Shown: positions 29,822 to 40,245, counted from the first letter of the stretch. The stretch: DNA of 64,000 bases from Planctomycetota bacterium (GCA_028823345.1 JAPKBR010000010.1:1-64000), one strand, 5' to 3'. Made by a program: numbers and translations. The notes: generated by a model from the sequence alone, not told the origin.

Positions 29822-30832
29822 ATGTCCCAGCAATCGAACGGATCCACCCTGTCTCCCGAAGAGGCGACTGTCATCATTCCCAACGGATCCGCATCCACCG
29901 AAAAGAGCCCTGCACCCGTGACCGATCCGACCTCCACCCCCAAGCAAAAGGGCAAGAACAAGAACAAAGAGAAGGGCAAGGGTAAGAACAAAAACAAACG
30001 CAAGAACAAACTCAAGGGCGGCAAGAAGCGCGGCCTGACGGCCAAGACTGCGGACCGTTTGGATCTCTACCAGCGCTCGGTGAACTCGCCGGAGACCGAC
30101 GTGGATTTTGCGTTGAAGGTGTTTGAGGACCTGCGCGAGCGTCCCCTGCGTCACTTCCGCGAGGACTTTTGCGGAACCGCTTCCATGACCGCAGAGTTTT
30201 TGAGCCGGGATCAGCAAAACACTGCAGAGGGTTTCGACCTTGATTCGGATCCCATGGACTGGGGCCGTGAGCACAACTTCAGCAAGGTCTCTGATGGGGA
30301 TGACCGCATGACCTTCCATCTGGCGGACGTGCGCGATCCCTCCGACAAGCGCCCGGACATGACCGTGGCCCAGAACTTCTCTTACTTCTGCTTCAAGCAG
30401 CGCGAGGAGTTGCTCAACTACTTCCGTGGCATCCACAAGGATCTAGCCGCCGATGGCATTTTCATAATGGACATTTATGGGGGCCCCGATGCCCTGATGG
30501 AGCAGGAAGAAGAGCGCGAGATTGACGACAACGCTTTCACCTACGTCTGGGACCAAGTCGAGTACTGGCCCGGCACCGGCGAATACAAATGCGCGATCCA
30601 CTTTCGCTTCAATGATGGCACGGAGATGACCAATGCCTTCACCTACGATTGGCGCCTGTGGGGTTTTGCAGAGGTGAAAGACATCCTCTTCGATGCCGGC
30701 TTCAAAGCTGTGCGCCCTTACTTTGAGGGCACGGATGAGGACGACGAAGAAGAAGGCAACGGCGAGTTCGACTTCGATGAGAAGGGCGAGAACTGCATTG
30801 CCTGGATCGGGTACCTAGTCGCGGTCAAGTGA
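29822..30832 (+). CDS. Class I SAM-dependent methyltransferase with Lys-rich N-terminal tail
   Basis: FREDFCGTASMTAEFLSRD, GFDLDSDPMDWG, DMTVAQNFSYFCFKQREELLNYFRGIHKDLAADGIFIMDIYGG; KQKGKNKNKEKGKGKNKNKRKNKLKGGKKRG. Confidence 0.8.
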   Translation: MSQQSNGSTLSPEEATVIIPNGSASTEKSPAPVTDPTSTPKQKGKNKNKEKGKGKNKNKRKNKLKGGKKRGLTAKTADRLDLYQRSVNSPETDVDFALKVFEDLRERPLRHFREDFCGTASMTAEFLSRDQQNTAEGFDLDSDPMDWGREHNFSKVSDGDDRMTFHLADVRDPSDKRPDMTVAQNFSYFCFKQREELLNYFRGIHKDLAADGIFIMDIYGGPDALMEQEEEREIDDNAFTYVWDQVEYWPGTGEYKCAIHFRFNDGTEMTNAFTYDWRLWGFAEVKDILFDAGFKAVRPYFEGTDEDDEEEGNGEFDFDEKGENCIAWIGYLVAVK

Positions 30833-30987
30833 GACCGTTCGATTGGGGCCGTTGCTCTGCCTCCTGTCCATATGGGCCGCTGAGTCACTAAGCAGGCCTC
30901 TAGGGCTAAAATGACTTCTGTTGGGTCTGGTCAGCGAGTCGCAGACCCCCTTGGGCTCGTGCCGGAGGAGGCAGCGTATTGTCAGCC

Positions 30988-31443
30988 TCACTTCGGGTCT
31001 TGGTCGGCGATTCCGGTGCGCACATGGGTGATGCGCCCGCCCTGGTTGATGAGCAGCACCGTTGGGGTGGGGACCCCATAGCCACGGGATAGGCGGTGAA
31101 GTTCGAGGTGATCGTGTTTCGGGGCCTGGTCCCGCACGCTGGGGCCGTCATCTTCGGGTTCGGGCACCAGGATGAGAGTCAGGGCCCCGGACATTTGGTT
31201 TTTGGCCAAAGCCGCGAAGTGGTCACCGCATTGTTTGCAGCCCGCGCGGTAGAGAATGACTCGCGCGGGGAGTTCGATCGTGTCCACGCCGTCGATGATC
31301 CATGGAGCCAGGGAGGTTTCTCCCATGAGTTGGCCCTCCCACTCGGTTGGCTCGAACCAGGCCCAGTCCGGGGCGGGGGGTTGGTCGTCGCAGGCGCAGA
31401 GGCCCAGGGCGATGGCGAGGCCCAGGACGAGCTTGGCGAACAT
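30988..31443 (-). CDS. Predicted lipoprotein with thioredoxin-like CxxC domain
   Basis: Lipobox LGLCAC; VILYRAGCKQCGDHF...GYGVPTPTVLLINQGG. Confidence 0.65.
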   Translation of the reverse strand: MFAKLVLGLAIALGLCACDDQPPAPDWAWFEPTEWEGQLMGETSLAPWIIDGVDTIELPARVILYRAGCKQCGDHFAALAKNQMSGALTLILVPEPEDDGPSVRDQAPKHDHLELHRLSRGYGVPTPTVLLINQGGRITHVRTGIADQDPK

Positions 31444-31445
31444 GA

Positions 31446-32495
31446 TCAGTGACCCTCTCTGAGGTCTACAAGGTTCTGGACCGTCATCTCATCGGAGATA
31501 TCAAAGGACTGGGGCGTTTGGATCGCATAGCCTTTTTTGAGGTGGAACAATTCGCCACTCCACACTGCCTCGGGCAAAACATCCACCACGGAGGTCACCG
31601 ATTCGTCTGCGTCGGGAATGCGAATCAAGGCGATGGGCACGCTTGGGTCTGGGTTCATAGCGAGTTCACTCAGATGCTCGGCGCAAACATCGCAGCTTCG
31701 CCGATAGAGAATCACTCGCCCGCCGGGGGGAACCATGTACATCATGTCGGCGCCTTCCGTGAGCCAGCGAGCCAGATCCAAGGAGCCGATGTCGGTGCCC
31801 TCCCAGGATTCTGGGTGCAACTCTGCAAAGTCCGGCAGGGTGGGGGTGGCGGGTTCGAGCGGGTCCTCTTCGGGCTGGACGTCTGTTGCCTTGTCGGGGT
31901 CTTGGGTTCCATCGCCAGCGTCCTGGTTCGTCTCTTGACCTTGCTCTGTTGGTGCCACCAACACCGGGGCGTCTGCGGTGGTGAAGAAATGATAGGGCGC
32001 CCAGGCGGCGGCTCCAAAGGACACAGCAAGGGCTGCGATGGAAATCCAATGGCCCATTTGCACCGGCAAGCGCAGCCAGGGACGGGAAGCCAAGAGTCCA
32101 ACCAGTAGGGAACCATCCACCAGAGCCATCTGCCAAGGCTTCACATCTACGGTTCCTCCAAAGCAGCCGCAGTGCTCGGCGCCGGCAATCATCAACTGCA
32201 CGAGGATCGCCAGAAAGATCACGTACTGCAGTACGAGGAGCAGCCAGCCCACGCGGGGTTTGATCACGGCTGTGGCCACAATCCAAAGCTCAATCGTGAT
32301 CGCTCCTCGATAGGTCGTGGCCGCGTCCAATCCGAGCCAGTTTTTGGCAAGGTCGCGCACGACCTCCGGCACATCCATGGGCGAAGCCGAATGCAGCTTG
32401 AAGGCTGCCCCCAGCGCAATCCAAAGGCTGGCCAAGAGGATGGCAATCCAGGCCGGGTCGGGGGATATCTCGTCGTCGTAGTTGGAGTCGCTCAT
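31446..32495 (-). CDS. MauE/DoxX-like membrane protein fused to a C-terminal thioredoxin-like CxxC domain
   Basis: ELWIVATAVIKPRVGWLLLVLQYVIFLAILVQLMIAGAEHCGCFGG; C-terminal VILYRRSCDVCAEHL. Confidence 0.75.
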   Translation of the reverse strand: MSDSNYDDEISPDPAWIAILLASLWIALGAAFKLHSASPMDVPEVVRDLAKNWLGLDAATTYRGAITIELWIVATAVIKPRVGWLLLVLQYVIFLAILVQLMIAGAEHCGCFGGTVDVKPWQMALVDGSLLVGLLASRPWLRLPVQMGHWISIAALAVSFGAAAWAPYHFFTTADAPVLVAPTEQGQETNQDAGDGTQDPDKATDVQPEEDPLEPATPTLPDFAELHPESWEGTDIGSLDLARWLTEGADMMYMVPPGGRVILYRRSCDVCAEHLSELAMNPDPSVPIALIRIPDADESVTSVVDVLPEAVWSGELFHLKKGYAIQTPQSFDISDEMTVQNLVDLREGH

Positions 32496-32701
32496 GGGTT
32501 GATTGAGATGCTACGGAACCGGGGTGGCAGAGTGAGTCTCGAATCGGATCTTGGTGTGCTGAAGGACTCGATTTGAGTCGGTTTCAGAAGGGGCCGGCCA
32601 GGGACAGAGGAATCATGCGGGGAGAAAGTCGCGTGATTGGCGTTTACTCCCAGGGATCAACTCTCGCGGAGTTGCGATGGGGAGGTCACTTGTGAATCCA
32701 C

Positions 32702-33274
32702 TCAGGACCCAAGAGCCTGATCCAGGAAGCACCAGAGGCGATCGTCCCGGTTCCAGGCCTCTTCGATCAGGCTGGTGAACTGCCAATGGGAAAGGTCCTT
32801 GGTGGCCTGGGCACTGGCTTCCTCCGCGAAGAACGCCAGCTCAAGAGGCCCCGCAGCTGCGCCCGCCAGCAGGAACGCATCGCCCCCCCGTTCGCCCACC
32901 ACCAGTCCAAGGTCCAGATCTGTGAGGGACGATGGGTGGGCAAAGAGGTGCAGTCCCGCGGGCAGGCAGCTTCGAATGCGCTCCACGGCCCCTGGGGATG
33001 CAAAGCCAGTCACGAAGGCGCGCCTTCGTTCCATGCGCCCGTCTGCTCCCGGACGCTGGGCTCCCGCTGGCTGGGATGCCACGGTCAAGAATCCCCCCTG
33101 GCAGCAGCGCTTGAGGGTGGCCAGCAGAGGGTCCGTTTCCTCGTCCACGTCCGGCGCTCCCCAGCCCGGAAAACTGTCGAGCTCTCCGTCCAAGAATCGG
33201 ACTGCGCAGGCGCACAAATCTTCGGCGCTGAGCGCATCCTGCCATGCGCTTGGGGTATTTGATGCAGATCCCAT
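32702..33274 (-). CDS. Hypothetical protein (190 aa)
   Basis: Complete ORF with protein-like composition; no family recognised with confidence. Confidence 0.55.
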   Translation of the reverse strand: MGSASNTPSAWQDALSAEDLCACAVRFLDGELDSFPGWGAPDVDEETDPLLATLKRCCQGGFLTVASQPAGAQRPGADGRMERRRAFVTGFASPGAVERIRSCLPAGLHLFAHPSSLTDLDLGLVVGERGGDAFLLAGAAAGPLELAFFAEEASAQATKDLSHWQFTSLIEEAWNRDDRLWCFLDQALGS

Positions 33275-33321
33275 CCCCAGCAGCCTAGCCCTTCGAGCCC
33301 CAAAGCCGCTACCCTCACTCC

Positions 33322-34851
33322 ATGCCTGAGCTCCCCCCCGAACCCTTCACCCTGAGTACGCTCTGGGAGAACCCCTATCTGCTCTCCAGTCTGATTTACC
33401 TTTTGGCCTTGATAGGCGTAGGTTTTTGGAAGGCGCGCAAGGTCAAGAACTCTGAAGATTTCATGGTGGCGGGGCGCACCTTGCCCTGGTGGGTCTTGGT
33501 GGGCACCTTGCTGGCTACCTGGATTGGCAACGGGTCCCTGTTCGGAGGCGCGGGTCTTGGCTACCGCAACGGACTGTCGGGGCTTTGGTCCAGCTGCGGG
33601 GCTTGGCTCGGAATCCTGCTGGTGTTTTTCATCGCCAAACGCGTGCGGAATCTAGGGAAGGTCACCGTGCCCGAGATCCTCGAAGCGCGCTATGGCCCGG
33701 CGGCTTCGACCCTAGCCACGATCACCACGGTGATTGCCTACTTGACCATCGTCTCCTATCAGTTCAAGGGCGGCGGGAAGATTTTGTCGATCGTGACCGA
33801 AGGCAGTATCGACCCGAACACGGGGGTGATCCTCACCGCTGTGTTTGCCGTGTCCTATACGGTGTTGGCGGGAATGTTGTCAGTGGTCTACACGGATGTG
33901 GTCAACGGGGTCTTGATGACGTTCGGTGTGCTGTTTTCTCTTGCTTGGTTGCTCAACGCAGTGGGGGGCCTGGATGAGGTTTTTGCCGTGGCCGAAGCCG
34001 CGGGCAAGACCGACTTGTTTGGCCATTGGGCGGCCGAGAGCGATACGGGGGCCAGCGGCCCCATGGTGGCCCTCGTGTTCTTTGTGCCCACGGCGCTGCT
34101 CTTGCTGGGCGACGCTAATGTGTACCAGCGGATTTGCAGTGCCCGGGATGCGGGTAATGCGCGCAGGGCCGTAGGTTTTTGGGTTGTTGGCGTGATCGTG
34201 TTGGAGAGCGCCATTAGCTTGATGGGCTTGACTGGCAGCGTGGCCGCAGAGCAGGGCCTGATGCCTGATCTTGCCGCAATGGGCCCAGGCGCAACCGAAA
34301 CCGTGATCCCGACTCTGGCTCTTTCAGTCTTGCCTCAGGGGCTTGGCATGTTGATGGTGGCCACCATGCTGGCCATCGTTGTCTCCACCGCTGACTCGTT
34401 CTTGTTGGTACCCGCCACGAACTTGACCCGCGATGTGTACCAGCGTTGGATCAACCCGGGCGCAGATGGAAGGCAGGTGGTCTTGATCAGTCGCATGCTG
34501 GTTTTGGTGTTGGGCTTCGTGGCTTTCTTGTTGGTTAATCAATTCCCGACGATCCTGGCCGCGGCTTTTACCGCGTACTTGATCTATGGAACCTCGATTA
34601 CTCCGGCCCTGTTGGCGGCCTTCCTTTGGCGTCGAGCGACTGGAGCGGGCGCGGTGGCTTCGATTGTGGTTGGCACGGCTACCACTCTGATCTGGACCTT
34701 TGTTCTGAATACAGAGGGTTGGCACCCAGTTCTGGCTGAAGTCATGTTCCCGGCCGTGGGCCTCTCTCTGACGGCTCTGGTCGCGGTGAGTTACATGACC
34801 CCGCGCCCCCCGGAACATGTCTTGGCCAAGTTCTTCGAGTTTGGTGACTGA
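33322..34851 (+). CDS. Sodium:solute symporter (SSS) family transporter
   Basis: About 13 TM segments; SEDFMVAGRTLPWWVLVGTLLATWIGNGSLFGGAGLGY...LLGDANVYQRICSARDAGNARRAV. Confidence 0.9.
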   Translation: MPELPPEPFTLSTLWENPYLLSSLIYLLALIGVGFWKARKVKNSEDFMVAGRTLPWWVLVGTLLATWIGNGSLFGGAGLGYRNGLSGLWSSCGAWLGILLVFFIAKRVRNLGKVTVPEILEARYGPAASTLATITTVIAYLTIVSYQFKGGGKILSIVTEGSIDPNTGVILTAVFAVSYTVLAGMLSVVYTDVVNGVLMTFGVLFSLAWLLNAVGGLDEVFAVAEAAGKTDLFGHWAAESDTGASGPMVALVFFVPTALLLLGDANVYQRICSARDAGNARRAVGFWVVGVIVLESAISLMGLTGSVAAEQGLMPDLAAMGPGATETVIPTLALSVLPQGLGMLMVATMLAIVVSTADSFLLVPATNLTRDVYQRWINPGADGRQVVLISRMLVLVLGFVAFLLVNQFPTILAAAFTAYLIYGTSITPALLAAFLWRRATGAGAVASIVVGTATTLIWTFVLNTEGWHPVLAEVMFPAVGLSLTALVAVSYMTPRPPEHVLAKFFEFGD

Positions 34852-35117
34852 GTGCGATCAGCGAGAGGTTGCAGGACCGTCTCTTGGGCTCACCCCTAGC
34901 TACCCCAAAGGGCGTCTTGCGCGAATGGGGGGGGGCGCATGAAGACTCCTCGGCGGCCTCCCGGGGTCGGGGGCTTCAGGCTGCTCACGGATCCCACGGG
35001 GCGACCTTTGGATTGAGCCCGTGGCTATGTCAGATGTGGGCTAGGCCTGGAGGGTTCTCGCTCCAGTAATTAGGCATCAAATGCCGATAAAAGGTCACAG
35101 GCGCCTTCTTCCGTGGG

Positions 35118-36365
35118 GTGCCACTTGGAGCACCTATGGCCTGGATCGATTCACTCTTCACCCGTATGCACGAAGTCGGCGCGTCCGACCTTCACATGAC
35201 CAGTGGGCGTAAGCCCATGTTGCGCGTCTCGGGCGAGATGGTCACCATCGACGAGGCCCCGTTGCTCAACCCTGAGCAGATGCGCCAAGTCCTGCTGGAG
35301 ATCACGCCTGAAACCAACGCTGCCCAATTCGAGCAGGAAAAGGACACGGACTTTGCCTATCACTTGGAAGGGGTCGCGCGCTTTCGAGCCAACCTGTTCG
35401 AGGACCACCGTGGACCCGGCGGGGTCTTTCGGGTAATCCCCGAAGAGATCCTGACCGCCGAGCAGCTGGGCCTGCCGCCTGCGATTTTGGAGATGTGTGA
35501 GCTGCACAAGGGACTGGTGTTGGTCACAGGTCCCACGGGCTCGGGCAAGTCCACCACCCTCGCAGCCATGGTGGATCACATCAACCGTACCCGCCGGGAT
35601 CACATCATCACCATCGAGGATCCCATCGAGTTCGTGCACCAGGACAACCAGTGCTTGATCAACCAGCGAGAAGTGGGCGGTCATACCCAGTCATTCAAGC
35701 GGGCCCTTCGAGCGGCACTACGCGAGGACCCGGACATTGTTCTGGTGGGGGAGATGCGCGATTTGGAAACCATCGAGATCGCCATCGAGACTGCAGAGAC
35801 CGGGCACTTGGTCTTCGGAACTCTGCACACCACCACCGCGCCGTCGACAGTGGACCGCATCATCGATCAGTTTCCCGCGGACCGTCAAGCTCAGATTAGG
35901 ACCATGCTTTCGTCCAGTTTGAAAGGTGTCGTGGCCCAGACCCTCTGCAAGAAAACCGAGGGAGGCCGAGTGGCAGCCCTCGAGGTTTTGGTGGTGAACA
36001 GCGCAATCTCGAATCAAATCCGCGAAGGCAAAACCCACCAGATTCCGTCGATGATGCAGATGGGGGCACGCCAGGGCATGCGTATGTTGAATGACTCCCT
36101 GTTTCAGTTGGCCCAAGTGGGCACGATCTCACCCAAGGAAGCTCTCGCTAAGAGCGTGGACAAGGGTGGCATACGAAGTCTGCTTGAGGGAGCGGGTTTC
36201 GTGCTCGACGGGGACGCCCCCGTTCAGGAGTTGGGCACGGACTCCGGAGCTTCTGCTCCCATGGGGCCAGAGGAGCCCAAGAGCCCCTTGCCCTCTGTAC
36301 CGAAACCAGAGGAAGGCGCCTCCGACGACGCCTTCGAGCGCTTTAAGCAAATGCGCGGCCGGTGA
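35118..36365 (+). CDS. pilT: PilT/PilU-type twitching ATPase
   Basis: ASDLHMTSGRKPMLRVSGEM; GLVLVTGPTGSGKSTTLAAMVDHIN; HIITIEDPIEFVH; GEMRDLETIEIAIETAETGHLVFGTLHT. Confidence 0.93.
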   Translation: MPLGAPMAWIDSLFTRMHEVGASDLHMTSGRKPMLRVSGEMVTIDEAPLLNPEQMRQVLLEITPETNAAQFEQEKDTDFAYHLEGVARFRANLFEDHRGPGGVFRVIPEEILTAEQLGLPPAILEMCELHKGLVLVTGPTGSGKSTTLAAMVDHINRTRRDHIITIEDPIEFVHQDNQCLINQREVGGHTQSFKRALRAALREDPDIVLVGEMRDLETIEIAIETAETGHLVFGTLHTTTAPSTVDRIIDQFPADRQAQIRTMLSSSLKGVVAQTLCKKTEGGRVAALEVLVVNSAISNQIREGKTHQIPSMMQMGARQGMRMLNDSLFQLAQVGTISPKEALAKSVDKGGIRSLLEGAGFVLDGDAPVQELGTDSGASAPMGPEEPKSPLPSVPKPEEGASDDAFERFKQMRGR

Positions 36366-36540
36366 TTCCCGCCGCGCTTGGCTGGACGGGAACCCGGCTC
36401 ACCCCAATCAAGCCGGGCTCTTCAGCATCCCCGATGGGTACGCCGCCCCGGATGGCAATTCCCATGGATGAAATGCGTAAGGTCTGGGTGGGGTGTTGGG
36501 GAAGCACTAGACTGGGGAGTTCCTTGACCCCAATTGATCT

Positions 36541-38817
36541 ATGTTGCGCCTGATTTCATCTTTGCTGGTTGGTTCCTTGTTGTTGGCATCCCTGGGCTTG
36601 AGTCAGGGGACCAAGCGTTTGACTTTTGCGGACTTGTATGCTCAGCAGGGGCGGGTTTCGTTTCGGGAGGTGGTTCCTGCTTGGGCCTGGGCCCATGACC
36701 AGGAGCACTTGGCCACCAAGAAGGGGGGCGAGGATCTTTGGATTGATCCCTCTGACTTGAGCGAGGTGCAGCCGGTGGTGCGCTTGGAGATGCCGGCGAT
36801 CGTGTTCGATGGGGCCGCTGCTCTGGAGGCAGCGGGAATGGAAAGGGCGGCCGCTGAGGAGTGGGCCACGGGACGCCACTGGGCGAAAGGAAAGGGGCAC
36901 TTGTTTCAGCATGACAAGGGTTTGGCTTGGATGCGCACCGATGGGGTAGGAGGCGCCGGCGTGGTCTTGGACGCGGAGTTGGGTCAGCTGGCTCCGGACG
37001 GAATGCGTCTGGCCTATGTGCTGGGGAACGATCTATATGTGTTGCACCTGGGCACGGGCGAGACCTGGCGCATCACGAGCAACGGGAGTGCCGAGCGATT
37101 CAATGGTAAACTCGACTGGGTTTATCAGGAAGAGCTCTATGGGCGCGGCCGCTTTCGGGGCTTTTGGTGGAGCCCAAATTCCACCCACCTTGCGTTCTTG
37201 TCCCTCGATGAATCCCCGGTTCACAGTTTCACCGTGGTGGATCACCTGGTGGAAGACCACTTCAGGGTGGAGGCGGAAGTGACCAACTATCCCAAGGCGG
37301 GAGATCCCAATCCCATCGTTTCCCTTGGGGTGTGCCAGATCCAAGGGAGCACCGTGGCTTGGATGGACTTGGATAAGTTCCAACAGGATGAAGCGCTCAT
37401 CGTGCGGGTGGATTGGACTCCCGATGGGGCCCACTGCCTCGCGACAGTCCAAAACCGAATCCAAAATGAACTCGCTGTGGTAGCCCTCGATCCTAACAGC
37501 GCCGAGGGTGAGGTTTGGCTGCAAGAGGAAAGCAACACTTGGGTCGCGCGCCCTAGGGCACCCCATTGGTTGGCGGACGGCAGCTTCCTGTTCCTCAGTG
37601 AACGGGATAGCTGGTGGCACCTTTATCGCCGGCAGCCGGGCGGGAAAGTCGTGCAGATTTCCAAGGGCGAGTGGGAGGTTCGCTCGATCGAGCATGTGGA
37701 CGAACAGACCGGGGAAGTTCTGCTTGAGACCAACATGGGCTACCCCCCGGGGAACCAATTTTTGGTCGTGCATCTGGACGGTTCGGAGCCCCGGCGCATC
37801 ACCCAGGATAGAGGCAGTCACCGCTTATCGTTCAACGGAGATCGGAGCCTGTTCCTGGACCACCTCGGAAGTCTTATTGAACCCACCGAGGTGCGTTTGT
37901 GTCGCAGTTCGGATGGGGCGATCCTCCAGGTCTTGGGCCGAGGATCCGTGCCCGCCGCGAAGGATTATGGGATGAGCCGTTGGGAGCGGATCACGATTCC
38001 CACACGGGATGGCATTGCCCTCGATGGGTCCCTGTTGAAACCCGTTCCCTTTGATAGCGATCAGCGCTATCCGGTTTGGATCCCGACCTATTCGGGTCCG
38101 CGGTCTCCGAGCGTCCGCGAGCGATGGAATAGTTCCGCGTGGTATCAGTTCTTGGCTCAGCACGGTGTGATCGTCATGCAAGTCAACGTGCGTAGTGCCA
38201 GCCATGCGGGCCGTGCAGTTGTGGGTCAGGCTTACAAGCGGATGGGAGTGCTGGAGGTACGCGACATGGAAGACGCCGTGGACTGGCTCTGCCAAAACCC
38301 CTGGGCGGACCAGGGGCGTGTGGGGATCAGCGGGCACAGTTATGGTGGATTCATGACCGCCCGCTGTATGTTGACCAGTGACCGCTTCCGGCTGGGGGTG
38401 GCGGGCAGTGGTGTGTATGACTGGCGCATGTACGACACGATTTACACCGAGCGCTACATGAGTACTCCCGAGCTGAACCCGGAGGGGTATCTGGAAACCT
38501 CGTGCTTGCCCCAGGCCAAGAACCTGCGTGGCTTTCTGCACCTCTCCCACGGCCTGATGGATGACAACGTCCATGTGCAGCAGCTGTTTCACCTCACGGA
38601 TGCATTGCAGCAGGCCGGAAAAACAAATTGGAGCATGATGGTCTATGCGAACTCGCGGCACGGCATCAGCGGCCGCGCGCGGACCAGGCACGCGAGGCAA
38701 ATCACCTGGGACTTGATCCAGGAACACCTCGCGCCGCCCGTCGATGGGGACGCGGCCAGGGATTCTGAGCAGGCATTTGAGGCCCAATTCGGGGGCCAGG
38801 AATCCAGCGATGACTAG
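36541..38817 (+). CDS. Dipeptidyl-peptidase IV/prolyl oligopeptidase family S9 peptidase
   Basis: Signal peptide; RVGISGHSYGGFMTARCMLTS; VYDWRMYDTIYTERYMSTPELNPEGY. Confidence 0.93.
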   Translation: MLRLISSLLVGSLLLASLGLSQGTKRLTFADLYAQQGRVSFREVVPAWAWAHDQEHLATKKGGEDLWIDPSDLSEVQPVVRLEMPAIVFDGAAALEAAGMERAAAEEWATGRHWAKGKGHLFQHDKGLAWMRTDGVGGAGVVLDAELGQLAPDGMRLAYVLGNDLYVLHLGTGETWRITSNGSAERFNGKLDWVYQEELYGRGRFRGFWWSPNSTHLAFLSLDESPVHSFTVVDHLVEDHFRVEAEVTNYPKAGDPNPIVSLGVCQIQGSTVAWMDLDKFQQDEALIVRVDWTPDGAHCLATVQNRIQNELAVVALDPNSAEGEVWLQEESNTWVARPRAPHWLADGSFLFLSERDSWWHLYRRQPGGKVVQISKGEWEVRSIEHVDEQTGEVLLETNMGYPPGNQFLVVHLDGSEPRRITQDRGSHRLSFNGDRSLFLDHLGSLIEPTEVRLCRSSDGAILQVLGRGSVPAAKDYGMSRWERITIPTRDGIALDGSLLKPVPFDSDQRYPVWIPTYSGPRSPSVRERWNSSAWYQFLAQHGVIVMQVNVRSASHAGRAVVGQAYKRMGVLEVRDMEDAVDWLCQNPWADQGRVGISGHSYGGFMTARCMLTSDRFRLGVAGSGVYDWRMYDTIYTERYMSTPELNPEGYLETSCLPQAKNLRGFLHLSHGLMDDNVHVQQLFHLTDALQQAGKTNWSMMVYANSRHGISGRARTRHARQITWDLIQEHLAPPVDGDAARDSEQAFEAQFGGQESSDD

Positions 38818-38967
38818 GGGCGTGGCGGGCTCGATCTTCGGGCCCTGACCTACCCCGGGGAGTCCCTCTGGGAGGACAGGCCCCCTGGGCGAGGGGGAGA
38901 ATCGAGGTCCCAGGCGCTCCGGGCAGGGGTGCTTTCTGCGGTCCGATATTTGCATGAATGAGGAATC

Positions 38968-40200
38968 ATGACCCTTTCCAGCACCGCCGTTTGCCTGTTG
39001 CTCGGCTTGTCCCCGATTGCTCTTGGCCAGGAGCTCCCGGCCCCCCCCGTGGATACCCAGCAAGTCAGCACCGGGCGGGAACATCCTTCGCGTGAGCGTA
39101 TTTTGGTCCTGGACGACGGCACCACCCTGCGCGGTCGCACCCGTTGTCAGGGGGGAAACTGGGAGCTCCATGGCAAACAGGGGTGGCAGCAGGTTGAACC
39201 TTCGGTCATTCGCCAGCGCCTCGAAGCCGACGCCCTCTTGGAAGCCCGAGCCCTTGAACGCTCCCTCAAGGGAGTCCCCGCGGCGGACTTGCGCCGGGTG
39301 GAGTACCTCTCTTGGTTGGATCGCCAAGGTTTGGAGTTAGAGGCGCAGAAGGCACTGGCGCGCGCCCTTGAGGTGGAGCCCGATGAGGCTCGACTGCTCA
39401 AGCTCATCCAGCGCATGGGGCTGAAGTTGTCATTGAAGGAAAGCCTCGTCCCAGGCAGTGTTGCTTGGCAGCGAGCCGCGATTCAGGAGGGTGCGCGGGG
39501 GGATGCTCTCCAACGGGAATTAGCCGCCCGGGCATTGATGACCATGAGAGACCGTCCTGGTTTTGATGCTTTTCTCAAGTCGTTGCGGGGCGAGGCTAAT
39601 TCCAATGTGCGCCGATTCGGGCTCTTCCTGGAGAGGCGGCGATCAGGTGGAGAAGCATGGCGGGTGTTTTCACGGGTGGCGTTGCTCGATCCTTCCGAAA
39701 GGGTGCGCAGCGAGGCGGCCCTTGGCATGAAACTCTTTGGAGACGCGCGGGTGATCGGCCCCGCAGTTGCCGCCATGGGATCCAAGTATCCCGCCGTGCG
39801 CCGGAATGCGGCCCAGGCCATGGGGGTGATGGGGTACTCGGCTGCGGTTGAACCGCTGATCGCGCGGCTCGCGGCTATCGGTGGGGGGGCCGGACCGCGC
39901 TCGAACATTTCGATCCTGACCCAGCGGGCGGTGCTCTTCGACTTTGATGTGGAAGTGGCCGCGGGCGCATCGATCGCCGACCCTCAGATCGTGCCCGTCA
40001 CCGAGGGGGTCGTGCTGGATGTGCGCGTGCTTTCCTCCGGCCAAAGCGCCGTGATGGAAGCCCCCGCCGTGCGTAGCGCGCTCTCCAAGTTGACCGATGG
40101 CGAAAAGCGGAGCGCTCGGGGGTGGCAAAAGTGGTGGCAGGCGAATCAGGCAGAGTGGGCCATGGCCAAACATCTGCCCAATGCCGACGATCAGCGCTGA
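38968..40200 (+). CDS. Exported HEAT-repeat protein
   Basis: Signal peptide; RSEAALGMKLFGDARVIGPAVAAMGSKYPAVRRNAAQAMGVMGYSAAVEPLIARL. Confidence 0.7.
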   Translation: MTLSSTAVCLLLGLSPIALGQELPAPPVDTQQVSTGREHPSRERILVLDDGTTLRGRTRCQGGNWELHGKQGWQQVEPSVIRQRLEADALLEARALERSLKGVPAADLRRVEYLSWLDRQGLELEAQKALARALEVEPDEARLLKLIQRMGLKLSLKESLVPGSVAWQRAAIQEGARGDALQRELAARALMTMRDRPGFDAFLKSLRGEANSNVRRFGLFLERRRSGGEAWRVFSRVALLDPSERVRSEAALGMKLFGDARVIGPAVAAMGSKYPAVRRNAAQAMGVMGYSAAVEPLIARLAAIGGGAGPRSNISILTQRAVLFDFDVEVAAGASIADPQIVPVTEGVVLDVRVLSSGQSAVMEAPAVRSALSKLTDGEKRSARGWQKWWQANQAEWAMAKHLPNADDQR

Positions 40201-40245
40201 GCCTGGAGTATCAGGTCTTGATTCTGCGATCCACAGGTCTAGGCT

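Noticed and set aside
37825-39327. 500-aa minus-strand ORF
   Set aside because: Spans the antisense of two well-supported genes (S9 peptidase and HEAT protein).
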